Origin: Flaviflagellibacter rhizophilus
GTDB lineage: Bacteria; Pseudomonadota; Alphaproteobacteria; Rhizobiales; Methylopilaceae
Length of the DNA: 64,000 nt
NCBI RefSeq assembly: GCF_033898525.1
Contig: NZ_JAXAFJ010000006.1
Location: forward strand, 62,001-126,000
Direction of reading: 5' to 3'
The translations under genes were made by a program, and so were the position numbers. Below the pieces are notes generated by a model. It saw nothing but the letters and a program-made list of their open reading frames with translations, ran no database searches and had not been told where the DNA came from. Every line of letters starts with the position of its first letter. Within the stretch, counting starts at the first letter, position 1. Below are positions 22,581 to 31,661 of the stretch, piece after piece.

Positions 22581-24626
22581 ATGCTGTTCGTCCCTCGCTT
22601 AGATGAGTTGGTCTTCTCGGTGAAGACTTTCGCATCGGCGATGCTGGCTCTGTACATTTCGCTGGCGATGGACCTGTCCCGGCCTGCATGGGCGATGGGC
22701 ACGGTGTTCATCGTGGCGCAGCCTCTCTCGGGAGCATTGGCTTCGAAGGCCCTCTTTCGTGGGCTCGGGACCTTGGCCGGTGGCATATTCGCGATCCTCA
22801 CGGTCCCCAATCTGGTCAACGCGCCTGAACTGCTTTCACTGGTTCTGTCGCTCTGGGTGGGCGGTTGCCTCTACTTCTCTCTTCTTGATCGTACCCCACG
22901 CAGCTACGTTTTCATGCTTGCAGGGTACACCGCAGCCATCATCGGTTTTCCGAGCGTCGCCGATCCGCACCTTGTCTTCGACACGGCTGTGGCGCGGGTG
23001 GAGGAGATAACCGTTGGCATCATCTCCGCCACTGTCGTCGGGCGCATCGTTCTGCCCAGGCATGTTGGCACCGTGCTTCTGCAAAGGCTTACGGACTGGT
23101 TTGCCGGGGCGGATGCTTGGGCAAGAGATGCATTCTCAGGCGGCATCAACGCAGAAGCCGATCAAGGACGATTGGCAGCAGATGTCGCGGAAATGCGTGG
23201 TCTCGCGATCCACCTCGATTTCGAGCCCCATCTTGTCGGCACCACCCGGCAAATGCATGCCCTCCACGGCCGCATGCTTATGCTGATGCCGGTCCTCTCT
23301 GCCATTGGCGATCGCGTTGCGGTTCTCGCGAGAGAAGAAGACGGCATCTCATCGGAGCTGCGCAGCCTGATGAATGACATCGCAGAGTGGGCAGAGGCGG
23401 GCCCGTCGCGAGGCTCCGACCATGCAGACCCGCTGCTCCGCAGGATCGGTGCGGAGCTTGCGGCGGCTCGCGCTGTTGCCGGCCGGGTCGGTGTTCTCAG
23501 GCTCAGTCTTCTAAGCCGCCTCAGGGACTATGTCGAAATCCGCCTTGAGCTTCGTCTCCTCTGGCTGCACATGAGCCAGGGCAAGGGCGGCCTTCCGAGG
23601 TCGCTGCAGACAGGCGTCGGAAATCCTCGCGGCTACACCGCGCACGCCGACCGCTCCATTGCAGTGCTGTCGGCGATAGGAGCGAGTACAGCCACAGCGC
23701 TGGCCTGTCTCTTCTGGATCATCACAGGATGGCCCGAGGGAGCCATCGCGGCCCAGATGGCCGCTGTCGCGTGCAGTATCCTTGCGGCTCAGGACGATCC
23801 AGCCCGGGCAATCGCAGGTTTCTTGCGTAACACCCTGTGGGCCTCCTTCGTGGTTGGCATATACCTGTTTTTGCTGCTGCCCCACGTCACGGGGTTCCTC
23901 CCGCTCGTGATCGTCCTTGCGCCCTATTTCTTGTGGGTCGGCACACTCATGGCGCGGCCTGCGACCTTCGGATTGGGGATGGCTCTCTCGGTGAATACCG
24001 CCGTGCTGCTTGGAATCCAGGCGCAGTTCTCGGTCGATTTCGCCAGCTACCTCAACAGCACGCTCGCAACGGTTTTGGGAATGAGCCTTGCTGTCGGGGT
24101 GACGAGGATCATTCGCTTTACGGGCGTCGAATGGAGGGTGCGCCACCTGCTAAGGAAGAACTGGCGCGAGATCGCGCAGGCGGCCGAGCAGGGCGATCGA
24201 CTGGATACGCGGCCGTTCGCTCAATTGATGCTCGACAGGCTTGGCTTGATCGTGCCGCGTCTGTCCGCCCTCTCGGCGGATCACACCACCACGGCGCGGG
24301 ATGTGATTGCGGATGTTCGGGTTGGACTCAACATCATAGACTTGCAGGGCGACCGGCATTCTGCACCACCGGTGAGACAGCGCGTCGCGGCCGTGCTGCA
24401 GGCTGTATCAGCGTTCTATCGCGCTCAGATTGCAGGGCAGGAGGCGAGCAGGACCGATCTGGTCAAAGCTGTCGATGTTGCGCTCGACGCCGTGGCCGAC
24501 ACTGGAACCGATCGTTCCGCCGGTGTCGTGCAGGGGCTGGTCGGCATCCGGCGCGCGCTCGCGCCAGATGCCGCGCCCTATCGGCGATCCACGCGCGAGG
24601 ATGTGGAGATATCCGCGCATGGCTGA
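22581..24626 (+). CDS. FUSC family inner-membrane efflux protein (AaeB-like)
   Basis: 681 aa from ATG 22581 (GTG 22566 is an alternative). Two membrane blocks of about five or six helices each (residues 10-165 and 355-515) flank cytoplasmic regions, the layout of fusaric-acid/aromatic-acid transporters. Typical segments are KTFASAMLALYISLAMDLSRPAWAMGTVFIVAQPLSGALASKALFRGLGTLAGG in the first half and ALACLFWIITGWPEGAIAAQMAAVACSI in the second. It overlaps a DUF1656 gene, which in turn overlaps an HlyD-type adaptor: the AaeB-AaeX-AaeA set. It likely exports aromatic carboxylates or similar compounds. Confidence 0.88.
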   Translation: MLFVPRLDELVFSVKTFASAMLALYISLAMDLSRPAWAMGTVFIVAQPLSGALASKALFRGLGTLAGGIFAILTVPNLVNAPELLSLVLSLWVGGCLYFSLLDRTPRSYVFMLAGYTAAIIGFPSVADPHLVFDTAVARVEEITVGIISATVVGRIVLPRHVGTVLLQRLTDWFAGADAWARDAFSGGINAEADQGRLAADVAEMRGLAIHLDFEPHLVGTTRQMHALHGRMLMLMPVLSAIGDRVAVLAREEDGISSELRSLMNDIAEWAEAGPSRGSDHADPLLRRIGAELAAARAVAGRVGVLRLSLLSRLRDYVEIRLELRLLWLHMSQGKGGLPRSLQTGVGNPRGYTAHADRSIAVLSAIGASTATALACLFWIITGWPEGAIAAQMAAVACSILAAQDDPARAIAGFLRNTLWASFVVGIYLFLLLPHVTGFLPLVIVLAPYFLWVGTLMARPATFGLGMALSVNTAVLLGIQAQFSVDFASYLNSTLATVLGMSLAVGVTRIIRFTGVEWRVRHLLRKNWREIAQAAEQGDRLDTRPFAQLMLDRLGLIVPRLSALSADHTTTARDVIADVRVGLNIIDLQGDRHSAPPVRQRVAAVLQAVSAFYRAQIAGQEASRTDLVKAVDVALDAVADTGTDRSAGVVQGLVGIRRALAPDAAPYRRSTREDVEISAHG

Positions 24627-24828
24627 GTTCGACCTTTACGGCATCTTCGTTTCGCCCCTGCTGGTCATCGCCCTCACGGCCTTGCTTCTTGGTGCGGTTA
24701 TCCGGCGGTTGCTGCATCGCATCGGCTTCTACCGGCTCGTCTGGCACCCTGCGCTGTTCGACCTGGCTCTGCTGATCATCCTTATCGGAACGCTTCTTGC
24801 CCTCTCGCGGATCTGGTTTTCATCATGA
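24619..24828 (+). CDS. DUF1656 small membrane protein (AaeX-like)
   Basis: 69 aa. ATG 24619 overlaps the end of the FUSC gene by 8 bp. EFDLYGIFVSPLLVIALTALLLGAVIRRLL ... FYRLVWHPALFDLALLIILIGTLLAL shows the two transmembrane helices and the conserved WHPALFD segment of DUF1656. It is a companion of FUSC pumps, with no known separate activity. Its stop overlaps the adaptor ATG. Confidence 0.88.
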   Translation: MAEFDLYGIFVSPLLVIALTALLLGAVIRRLLHRIGFYRLVWHPALFDLALLIILIGTLLALSRIWFSS

Positions 24829-25691
24829 AATCGTTGTCTGGCGTCGTACGTGTTCTGGTCACGCTGTCCGTAGTCGCGGCAGCGGCGGTCGTCGCTTGGC
24901 AGCTTTGGGTCTACTACATGGTGGAGCCCTGGACGCGCGACGGCCGTGTCCGCGCCGACGTGGTGGGCGTCGCGCCTGATGTTTCCGGGCTCGTCAGTGA
25001 AGTTCTGGTTCGTGACAATCAGAAGGTCGAACAGGGCGATGTCCTGTTCCGCGTGGACCGAGCTCGCTACGAACTTGCGGTTGCCCAGGCGCGTCAGCAA
25101 GTCGCGGCGCGGACCGCGACGTTCGAACAGGCCAGGCGCGATGAGGCTCGCTATCAGACGCTGAACGAGGTCGCCGTCAGCGAGCAGAGGCGGGAGCAGG
25201 CCCGCCAAGCGGTCGCCGAGGCGCAAGCCGCACTGAAGCAGAGCCAGATCGACCAGGAACTTGCCGAACTCAATCTGGCCCGCACCGACGTGAAGGCGGC
25301 AGTGCCCGGAGTGGTGACGAACTTTTCGCTGCGACCCGGCAGTTACGTTTCAGCCGGCGTGGCAGTGACCGCGCTGGTGGACAGTGAGTCGTTTTACGTG
25401 GTGGGCTATTTCGAAGAGACAAAGCTGGGCCGGATCCGGATCGGCGACCGTGCGGCTGTTCGGCTGATGGGGGAAGCCGAAGACATAGCGGGAAGGGTGG
25501 AGAGCATTGCAGCCGGCATCGATGACCGCGAAGTGGCTGGGACAACCCGTCTTCTTCCCAACGTGAACCCCACCTTCAGCTGGGTGAGGCTGGCACAGCG
25601 TGTGCCGGTGCGGATCAGGATCGAAGATATTCCGTCCGGCACGAAGCTCATCGTCGGGCGCACCGCTAACGTGACCGTTCTCGGGAATTAA
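24825..25691 (+). CDS. HlyD-type periplasmic adaptor (AaeA-like)
   Basis: 288 aa. ATG 24825 overlaps the DUF1656 stop. An N-terminal anchor helix is followed by YYMVEPWTRDGRVRADVV, diagnostic for AaeA/EmrA-like adaptors, then a lipoyl half, a short coiled-coil hairpin (VAQARQQVAARTATFEQARR ... EAQAALKQSQIDQELAELNLARTDV), the second lipoyl half (AAVPGVVTNFSLRPGSYV) and a beta-barrel domain. It would link the FUSC pump to an outer-membrane channel, which is not encoded nearby. It overlaps the convergent gph gene by 4 bp. Confidence 0.9.
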   Translation: MKSLSGVVRVLVTLSVVAAAAVVAWQLWVYYMVEPWTRDGRVRADVVGVAPDVSGLVSEVLVRDNQKVEQGDVLFRVDRARYELAVAQARQQVAARTATFEQARRDEARYQTLNEVAVSEQRREQARQAVAEAQAALKQSQIDQELAELNLARTDVKAAVPGVVTNFSLRPGSYVSAGVAVTALVDSESFYVVGYFEETKLGRIRIGDRAAVRLMGEAEDIAGRVESIAAGIDDREVAGTTRLLPNVNPTFSWVRLAQRVPVRIRIEDIPSGTKLIVGRTANVTVLGN

Positions 25692-26359
25692 CGCTTCAGG
25701 TGCCTTTCGATCGCGGCCGGCACCTCGCTGAACCGCGACAGCACCGTGTCCGCCCCCAACTCCGATGCCGGTATGTCCGTATACCCCCAGTCCATCAGTA
25801 TGCAGGGGACGGACGCGTTACGAGCGGCATTAAGGTCGGTGATGGAATCGCCGATCATCACAGCCTTTGCGGGATCGCCGCCGGCCCGCGCAATGGTGCC
25901 GAGCAGGTGGATCGGATCGGGCTTGCGGGCAGTGAAGGTGTCAGCGCCACAGATGGCCTCGAAGCGGTTGTCGAACTGAAGCGTTGAGAGCAGCAGTTTC
26001 GCCAGCCTTTCCGGCTTGTTGGTGCACACGCAGACCCGGAAGCCGTTGCCGGAAAGCTCGTCCAGCACCTCGGCCACGTCGGGATAGATCGTCGAATGGT
26101 CGGCGATGTGCAGTTCGTAGTGCGCAAGGAAAGCCTTGGAGAGTTCCGCGAACCGTTCTTCCCCGACGGAGTGGCCTCGAAGTGCCAGCCCTCGGGTCAA
26201 CATCACCCGCACACCGCCGCCGACAAGGCTTCGGAGGTCATGCGTGTTGACGGGCTCGAGGTTTGCCAGAGCGAGAGCGACGTTGAGCCCAGCGACAAGA
26301 TCGGGCGCTGTGTCGACAATGGTGCCGTCGAGATCGAACACGGCGGTTGGCTGGATCAT
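25688..26359 (-). CDS. gph: phosphoglycolate phosphatase
   Basis: 223 aa HAD hydrolase with FDLDGTIVDT at residues 8-17 (nucleophile Asp9 or 10 region), CTNKPERLAK as motif II/III context, and MIGDSITDLNAARNA as motif IV. The cap domain and length match Gph, which dephosphorylates 2-phosphoglycolate produced in DNA repair or by oxygenase activity. A related sugar-phosphate phosphatase role cannot be excluded. Confidence 0.85.
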   Translation of the reverse strand: MIQPTAVFDLDGTIVDTAPDLVAGLNVALALANLEPVNTHDLRSLVGGGVRVMLTRGLALRGHSVGEERFAELSKAFLAHYELHIADHSTIYPDVAEVLDELSGNGFRVCVCTNKPERLAKLLLSTLQFDNRFEAICGADTFTARKPDPIHLLGTIARAGGDPAKAVMIGDSITDLNAARNASVPCILMDWGYTDIPASELGADTVLSRFSEVPAAIERHLKR

Positions 26360-26444
26360 CTGTCGTGTCCTCGGCGAGGAAAGGATTGGGGCCGGAGCCC
26401 TGGCGGGCTAATATCACCGCACCTTTCCGGTGACGAGACGATCC

Positions 26445-26819
26445 ATGACCTTCCGCCGCCTCTGCCTGCCCATCCTTGCTTCGCTTCCCGTGCTGCTCCT
26501 GCCGCTTGCGGCGCATGCGGAGGAATACAGGTTCAAGGCCCCAGCGCAGACCGATCTGAACCGCCTCTACAAGGTGAACCGGCTGACAGGCGAGATGGGC
26601 GCTTGCCAGTACGCCATGAGCGAAGGCTCGGTCGGCGTCGCACTTTGCTATTCGGCGGGAGAGGGCGCCGGCCCTCAGCCCATCCCTGGGGACTACGACC
26701 TGATGGCATCGAATCACCAGGCTGAGGGAGGCATCTTTCGGGTGAACAACCGCACGGGCGACGTCAGCGTCTGCTATGTGCTGGCAGAACGCGTGGTGTG
26801 CACGCCGCAGGCCCGTTGA
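26445..26819 (+). CDS. small exported protein with an internal repeat (124 aa)
   Basis: ATG 26445 is preferred over GTG 26430. A signal peptide (CLPILASLPVLLLPLAAHA) is followed by a mature protein with two copies of a short unit: LYKVNRLTGEMGACQYA and IFRVNNRTGDVSVCYVL, each followed by a second Cys-containing strand (VALCYS, RVVCTP). The pairing suggests two beta hairpins with two disulfides. Unrecognised, but looks like a compact periplasmic or secreted repeat domain. Confidence 0.6.
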   Translation: MTFRRLCLPILASLPVLLLPLAAHAEEYRFKAPAQTDLNRLYKVNRLTGEMGACQYAMSEGSVGVALCYSAGEGAGPQPIPGDYDLMASNHQAEGGIFRVNNRTGDVSVCYVLAERVVCTPQAR

Positions 26820-26878
26820 GCGTGACCGCCTGTAAGGCACCGTGCTAATCCGGTCTGCCATCGATCCGCAGGGCAGAG

Positions 26879-27322
26879 ATGAATCTCACCAATCCGCGTT
26901 TGCTTCGCGAGCAGTGCCTTATCGGCGGCCAATGGGTCGGTGATGGCGCCAATGATGTGACCAATCCCGCAACAGGCGAGATCATCGCTCGCGTGCCCCA
27001 CTTCGGTGCTGGGCGTGAGGAGACTTTTGGGCCGGTCGCTGCCGTTTTCCGGTTCGAGGACGAGGATGAGGTCATCCGCCAAGCCAATGACACGGAATTC
27101 GGGCTGGCGGCCTACTTCTATGCCCGCGACATCGGGCGGATTTTCCGTGTCGCCGAGGCGCTGGACTACGGCATCGTGGGTGTGAACGCCGGGTTCATTT
27201 CCACGGAAGTCGCGACTTTCGGTGGCGTCAAGCAGTCGGGCATCGGCCGCGAAGGATCTAGGCACGGCGTCGAGGAGTACACCGAGTTGAAGTATGTGAT
27301 GCTGGGTGGACTCGACCGGTGA
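26879..27322 (+). pseudogene. internally deleted succinate-semialdehyde/aldehyde dehydrogenase
   Basis: 147 aa, still in one frame. Residues 1-44 match a GabD-type N-terminus (LLREQCLIGGQWVGD ... VTNPATGEIIARVP). The frame then jumps straight to the family C-terminus (EETFGPVAAVFRFEDEDEVI ... NDTEFGLAAYFYARD ... FGGVKQSGIGREGSRHGVEEYTELKYV). About 340 residues are missing, including the NAD-binding core, the general-base Glu and the catalytic Cys. No enzyme activity is possible. The stop overlaps the GTG of rpiA, so the remnant may survive because it drives translation of rpiA. Confidence 0.85.
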
Positions 27323-28017
27323 ACGACCCGAAGAGGCTGGCGGCCGCGGCTGCTCTGGAACTGGTTGTACCCGGCATGAAGCTGGGGCTCGGAACGGGAT
27401 CGACGGCCGCTCACTTCGTCGAGCTTCTGGGAGAGCGGGTCCGGGCAGGATTGAACGTCATTGGGGTCCCAACCTCGGAGGCGACCCACCGCCTGGCGCA
27501 GGAATGCGGAATATCCCTGACGACGCTCGAAGAAACGCCGGAGCTCGACCTGACCGTCGACGGCGCGGACGAGATCGACAGCGCGCTTCGGCTGATCAAA
27601 GGTGGCGGTGCGGCGCTGCTGCGAGAGAAGATCGTAGCCAGTGCCAGCCGCCGGATGGTGGTAATCGCTGACGGCAGCAAGAAGGTGCAGACGCTCGGTG
27701 CATTTCGCTTGCCGATCGAGGTCGTGCGCTTTGGCGTCGAAGCGACCCGGCGAGCGATCATAGCGGCCGGCGCAGCCGTCGGGTGCAGCGGAGATGTTTC
27801 TCTCCGAATGGACGGCGTCGGACATGCTTTGGTCACGGATGAGGGCCACCTGCTCTTCGACGCTTCGTTTGGCCGGATACCCGATCCCGAAGGACTGGCG
27901 CTGCTGCTAAATGCGGTGCCCGGGGTGGTGGAGCACGGCCTCTTCATCGGCCTTGCAGACGAGGCTTTCGTGGCGGGAGAGGGCGGCATCGAACGATTGG
28001 TGCGTCCCGCAAATTGA
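27319..28017 (+). CDS. rpiA: ribose-5-phosphate isomerase A
   Basis: 232 aa from GTG 27319, overlapping the ALDH remnant stop (GTGA). It interconverts ribose-5-phosphate and ribulose-5-phosphate in the pentose phosphate pathway. Hallmarks are GLGTGSTAAHF near residue 25, PTSEATHRLA, DLTVDGADEIDSALRLIKGGGAALLREKIVA with the catalytic Asp/Glu region, and VPGVVEHGLF near the C-terminus. The length is normal. An exported DUF2059 gene follows 14 bp later. Confidence 0.95.
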   Translation: MNDPKRLAAAAALELVVPGMKLGLGTGSTAAHFVELLGERVRAGLNVIGVPTSEATHRLAQECGISLTTLEETPELDLTVDGADEIDSALRLIKGGGAALLREKIVASASRRMVVIADGSKKVQTLGAFRLPIEVVRFGVEATRRAIIAAGAAVGCSGDVSLRMDGVGHALVTDEGHLLFDASFGRIPDPEGLALLLNAVPGVVEHGLFIGLADEAFVAGEGGIERLVRPAN

Positions 28018-28031
28018 TCTGGAGGATGTCT

Positions 28032-28538
28032 ATGCTGTTCCCGTTTGTGCGCCGTGCAGGCTGTGCCCTGCTCATCGCCGGTTCCCTGGCCGCTCCGGCG
28101 TTCGCGCAGACCGCGCAGCCGACGCCCGAGCATCTTGCCCTTGCCCGCGCCGTGCTGGATTTCACCGGCGCCGGCACCTCCTTCGATGGCGTGGTGCCCA
28201 AGCTGCTGGAAGACGCGCGCAACGTCATCCTGCGCACGCGGCCGACCCTGCAGGCTGATCTGGATGCAGCGATCCTTCAGCTGAACACCAAGCTCGCGAA
28301 CCGCGACGAGGAACTGCTGACCTCGATCGCAAAGGTCTATGCGTCGAAGTTCTCGGAAGCCGAGCTGAAGGAGATCGCCGGTTTCTATCAATCTCCGACC
28401 GGCCAGAAGATGACGGCCGCCCTGCCGGATGTGCTGCGGGAGAGCTTTGTCTTCGCCCAGGACTGGTCCCGCAGGATGAGCGTAGAGGTGATGAGCCAGA
28501 TCCGGGCTGAGATGGCCAAGAAGGGCCACGAGATCTGA
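28032..28538 (+). CDS. exported DUF2059 protein
   Basis: 168 aa. ATG 28032 has GGAGG 6 nt upstream, which decides it against ATG 28026. The signal peptide (AGCALLIAGSLAAPAFA) ends before QTAQPT. The mature helical domain carries the DUF2059 pattern TSIAKVYASKFSEAELKEIAGFYQSPTGQKM. The function of the family is unknown. It lies in the rpiA transcript and is closed by a hairpin shared with the convergent tctA. Confidence 0.88.
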   Translation: MLFPFVRRAGCALLIAGSLAAPAFAQTAQPTPEHLALARAVLDFTGAGTSFDGVVPKLLEDARNVILRTRPTLQADLDAAILQLNTKLANRDEELLTSIAKVYASKFSEAELKEIAGFYQSPTGQKMTAALPDVLRESFVFAQDWSRRMSVEVMSQIRAEMAKKGHEI

Positions 28539-28546
28539 TGCCCCCA

Positions 28547-28570
28547 GGCTGCGGAGCCCGCTCCGCAGCC
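28547..28570. terminator. hairpin between convergent genes
   Basis: GGCTGCGGAGC pairs perfectly (11 bp) with GCTCCGCAGCC around a 2-nt loop, touching the tctA stop. No U-run follows on either strand, so termination is probable but not certain. Confidence 0.55.
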
Positions 28571-30081
28571 TATTGAGCCGGAGGCGACACCGGGGTCTTG
28601 CGCTTGACAAGAACGCGCAAGGCAAGCGGCAGAAGAAGCACGATCGCACAGACCACGTAGATGCCGATCGCGAGTCCCGACTCGACCAGTGCCGCAGGAT
28701 CGCCCTGACTGATGGACAAAGCACGCCGCAGCTGTTGCTCCGCCAGCGGCCCAAGGATGAGCCCGATGATCACCGGCGCAATCGGATAGTCGAAGTGCCG
28801 CATCAGGAAGCCGAGGAAGCCGAGTACCAGCAGCATACCCAGCTCGAACTGTGACGGATTGGCGCCAAGCGTCCCGAGCGTGGCGAACACCAAGATGCCG
28901 CCATAGAGCCATGGCCGGGGAATAGCGAGCAGCCTCACCCAGAGGCCGATCAGCGGCAGGTTCAGCACCAGCAGCATGGCATTGGCGATGAACAAGCTCG
29001 CGACCAAGCCCCAGACAAGATCCGGGTTGGTGGTGAAGAGCAGCGGTCCCGGATTGAGCCCGTATTGCTGGAAGCCTGCCAGCATCATCGCGGCGGTGGC
29101 CGAAGTCGGAAGTCCCAGCGTCAGGAGCGGGACGAGTGTGCCGGCCGCGGACGCATTGTTCGCGGCTTCCGGACCGGCAACACCTTCGATGGCGCCTTTT
29201 CCGAACTCTTCCTTGTGCTTCGAGAGCTGTTTTTCCATCGAATAGGACAGGAAAGTGGGGATTTCCGCGCCGCCAGCAGGCAGCGCGCCGATGGGGAAGC
29301 CCAGCAGGGTGCCGCGAAGCCAGGGCTTCCAGGAGCGCGCCCAGTCCAATCGAGTCATCCATAGCGATCCACGCACCGGCTCGATGGTCTCACTCATCCG
29401 CGATCCCATCGCGGCGATGTAGAGCGTCTCACCAAGCGCGAACATCGCGACGGCCGCCGTGGTGACCTCCACGCCATCCAAAAGGTCCGGGACGCCGAAT
29501 GCCAGACGCGACTGGCCCGTCTGAAGATCGATGCCGATGAGCCCGAGAGACAGCCCTACGAAGAGGCTGCTCAGGCCCCGCAGTGCCGATGATCCGAAGG
29601 CAGAGGACACGGTGGTAAACGCCAGAACCATCAGCGCAAAATATTCGGCGGGTCCGAACGAGAGGGCGATGTCCACCACCAGTGGCGCGAGAAACGCGAG
29701 TGCTAGCGTCGCGATAAGTCCCGCAACGAAAGATCCGATTGCGGCAGTAGCCAGAGCTGGCCCGCCTCGGCCCGCCCGGGCCATCCGGTTGCCTTCAAGC
29801 GCCGTGATCATCGAGGCGCTTTCGCCGGGAGTGTTCAGCAGGATGGAGGAGGTGGAGCCACCATACATGCCGCCATAATAGATGCCGGCGAACATGATCA
29901 GCGAACCGGCCGGATCAAGCTTGAACGTGACCGGCAGCAGGAGGGCAACGGTCAATGCGGGACCGATTCCCGGGAGGACGCCGACAGCGGTGCCGAGCGT
30001 GACACCGATGAGCGCGTAGAGAAGGTTGATGGGCTGCAGGGCTACCAAGAGGCCCTGCATAAGCGGTTCGAGACTGTCCAT
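28570..30081 (-). CDS. tctA: tripartite tricarboxylate transporter, large permease TctA
   Basis: 503 aa, about 11-12 membrane segments. The family signature GTAVGVLPGIGPALTVALLLPVTF is near the N-terminus, followed by MFAGIYYGGMYGGSTSSILLNTPGESASM. A second Gly/Pro-rich segment (GFPIGALPAGGAEIPTFLSYSMEK) occurs in the middle, as usual. It uses the proton or sodium gradient to import a carboxylate delivered by TctC. It is the last gene of tctCBA. Confidence 0.95.
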   Translation of the reverse strand: MDSLEPLMQGLLVALQPINLLYALIGVTLGTAVGVLPGIGPALTVALLLPVTFKLDPAGSLIMFAGIYYGGMYGGSTSSILLNTPGESASMITALEGNRMARAGRGGPALATAAIGSFVAGLIATLALAFLAPLVVDIALSFGPAEYFALMVLAFTTVSSAFGSSALRGLSSLFVGLSLGLIGIDLQTGQSRLAFGVPDLLDGVEVTTAAVAMFALGETLYIAAMGSRMSETIEPVRGSLWMTRLDWARSWKPWLRGTLLGFPIGALPAGGAEIPTFLSYSMEKQLSKHKEEFGKGAIEGVAGPEAANNASAAGTLVPLLTLGLPTSATAAMMLAGFQQYGLNPGPLLFTTNPDLVWGLVASLFIANAMLLVLNLPLIGLWVRLLAIPRPWLYGGILVFATLGTLGANPSQFELGMLLVLGFLGFLMRHFDYPIAPVIIGLILGPLAEQQLRRALSISQGDPAALVESGLAIGIYVVCAIVLLLPLALRVLVKRKTPVSPPAQ

Positions 30082-30085
30082 GGTT

Positions 30086-30574
30086 CTAGATCAGCCGTTC
30101 AAGCGGGCCCTGCGGCAGGCTGAGCTGCAGTCCCTGGGAGAAGATGACGTACAGGACGAAGCAGAGCGCAATGCCGATAGGTATGGTCAGCCACAACGGC
30201 TTGCCTCCAAATCCGCGCGCCGTGAGCGCGAACAGCAGTCCTGTCGCGATCGAAAATCCCAAGCTGTTCAAAAGCACAATCTGCAGGACCAAGCCCGCGA
30301 TGATGTAGGCGAGGGGCGTGAATTCCAGAGGTTCGCGCGCCTCCGACCGGGATCGGAATGCGGAAAGCGCGGTGAACACTGCAAGCACCGCGAGCGCACC
30401 CGCGATTGCCAGCGGAAAAGCCGCCGCTCCGACTCGCGAATAGGCGGCCACGGCGCTGTTGAGGTGTTCGGCATCCCAGCCGATCACGGCGGCGAGCGCA
30501 GCCAGGAAGAAGGCGATGCCAAGCACCGCCCAATCGGGGCGGTGCTTTCTTGCGGGCGCGACGCTGTCGGTCAC
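30086..30574 (-). CDS. tctB: tripartite tricarboxylate transporter, small permease TctB
   Basis: 162 aa. The GTG start overlaps the tctC stop by 4 bp. Four hydrophobic segments (WAVLGIAFFLAALAAVIGW, FPLAIAGALAVLAVFTALSAF, YIIAGLVLQIVLLNSLGFSIATGLLFAL, PIGIALCFVLYVIFSQGLQLSLP), with the final LQLSLP tail typical of TctB. It pairs with TctA in the membrane. Confidence 0.93.
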   Translation of the reverse strand: MTDSVAPARKHRPDWAVLGIAFFLAALAAVIGWDAEHLNSAVAAYSRVGAAAFPLAIAGALAVLAVFTALSAFRSRSEAREPLEFTPLAYIIAGLVLQIVLLNSLGFSIATGLLFALTARGFGGKPLWLTIPIGIALCFVLYVIFSQGLQLSLPQGPLERLI

Positions 30575-31524
30575 TTCGCCAGACCGATGTCCTTGAGGAC
30601 GAGGGTGGTCTGCTGGATTTCACCCTTGAGGTATTCGGCAAAGGCGTCGCCAGCGAGGAAGGTGTTTGCCCAGCCCTTGGTCTCGAGCGTCTTCTTCCAG
30701 GTCTCGGACGCGTTCAGTTTTTCGAACGTCGCGATGATTTGTGCCTTCTCCGCATCCGTGATGCCGGGCGCCGCCCATACCGAGCGCCAGTTCTGCACCT
30801 CCACATCCACGCCCGATTCCTTGAAGGTCGGGGCATCGATGTTCGGCTGGCGTTCCGGTGCGCTGACGCCAAGCACGCGCAGTTTGCCGGCTTTTACCTG
30901 ACCCTCGAACTCGCCGTAGCCGGAGATGCCGGCCGTCACCTTGCCACCCACGATCGCGGCAAGCGCTTCGCCGCCGCCGGAGAAGGGGATGTAGTTGATC
31001 TTCGTGGGCTCCACGCCGGCAGCCTTCGCGATGAGGCCGACCGCGATGTGGTCCGTGCCGCCGGCCGATCCACCGCCCCAACTGACGGCACCCGGATCTG
31101 CCTTCAGCTTAGTGACGAGATCGCCCATCGTCTTGATGTCGGAGCCTGTCGGCACGACCACCGCTTCGTATTCGCCCGTCAGGCGGGCGATCGGCGTTAC
31201 CTGATCGAGCTTCACCGGGGCGTTGTTGGCGATTACGGCGCCGACCATCACATAGCCGCCGACGATCAGCGCCTTCGGATCTGCCTTCGACTGGTTGACG
31301 AACTGCGCCAAGCCGATCGTGCCGCCGGCGCCGGGCACATTGACCACCTGTACGTTCTTGCCGAGCCCTTCTCCTTGAAGTGCGGCTTGCAAGGAGCGTG
31401 CTGTCTGATCCCAGCCACCGCCGGGTGCCGCTGGAGCAACGATGCGGAAATCCTGCGCCGCGACAGGTGCTGCAAGGCCAAACGTGACGCAAGCCGCAAG
31501 CAGAACACTCTTCAGATCGACCAT
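30571..31524 (-). CDS. tctC: tripartite tricarboxylate transporter, periplasmic binding protein TctC
   Basis: 317 aa. ATG 31524 with GGGAGG 6 nt upstream fixes the start. A signal peptide (MVDLKSVLLAACVTFGLAAPVAA) is followed by a Bug-family solute-binding fold: FRIVAPAAPGGGWDQTARSLQ with the P-G-G-x-D ligand loop, VNVPGAGGTIGLAQF, and WGGGSAGGTDHIA. The ligand is a carboxylate, possibly tricarballylate or citrate, but cannot be read from sequence. Divergent from glutathione reductase, with about 140 bp between the starts. Confidence 0.93.
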   Translation of the reverse strand: MVDLKSVLLAACVTFGLAAPVAAQDFRIVAPAAPGGGWDQTARSLQAALQGEGLGKNVQVVNVPGAGGTIGLAQFVNQSKADPKALIVGGYVMVGAVIANNAPVKLDQVTPIARLTGEYEAVVVPTGSDIKTMGDLVTKLKADPGAVSWGGGSAGGTDHIAVGLIAKAAGVEPTKINYIPFSGGGEALAAIVGGKVTAGISGYGEFEGQVKAGKLRVLGVSAPERQPNIDAPTFKESGVDVEVQNWRSVWAAPGITDAEKAQIIATFEKLNASETWKKTLETKGWANTFLAGDAFAEYLKGEIQQTTLVLKDIGLAK

Positions 31525-31661
31525 TACGTCCTCCCCCGCGGCTGTCCCGCCGCTCCGACCCATTCTGGTGCTGCCGCGTGCAGGTGTCGAGGGGCAGATC
31601 TTTGTCCGTGCTTGACGACCTTCAGGCAAAGGGCGAGGTACGGGCGAGAACAGGAGCGGTC

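Noticed and set aside
27411..28754. 447-codon minus-strand frame opposite rpiA and the DUF2059 gene
   Set aside because: Composition is shadow-like, and both plus-strand genes are firmly identified.
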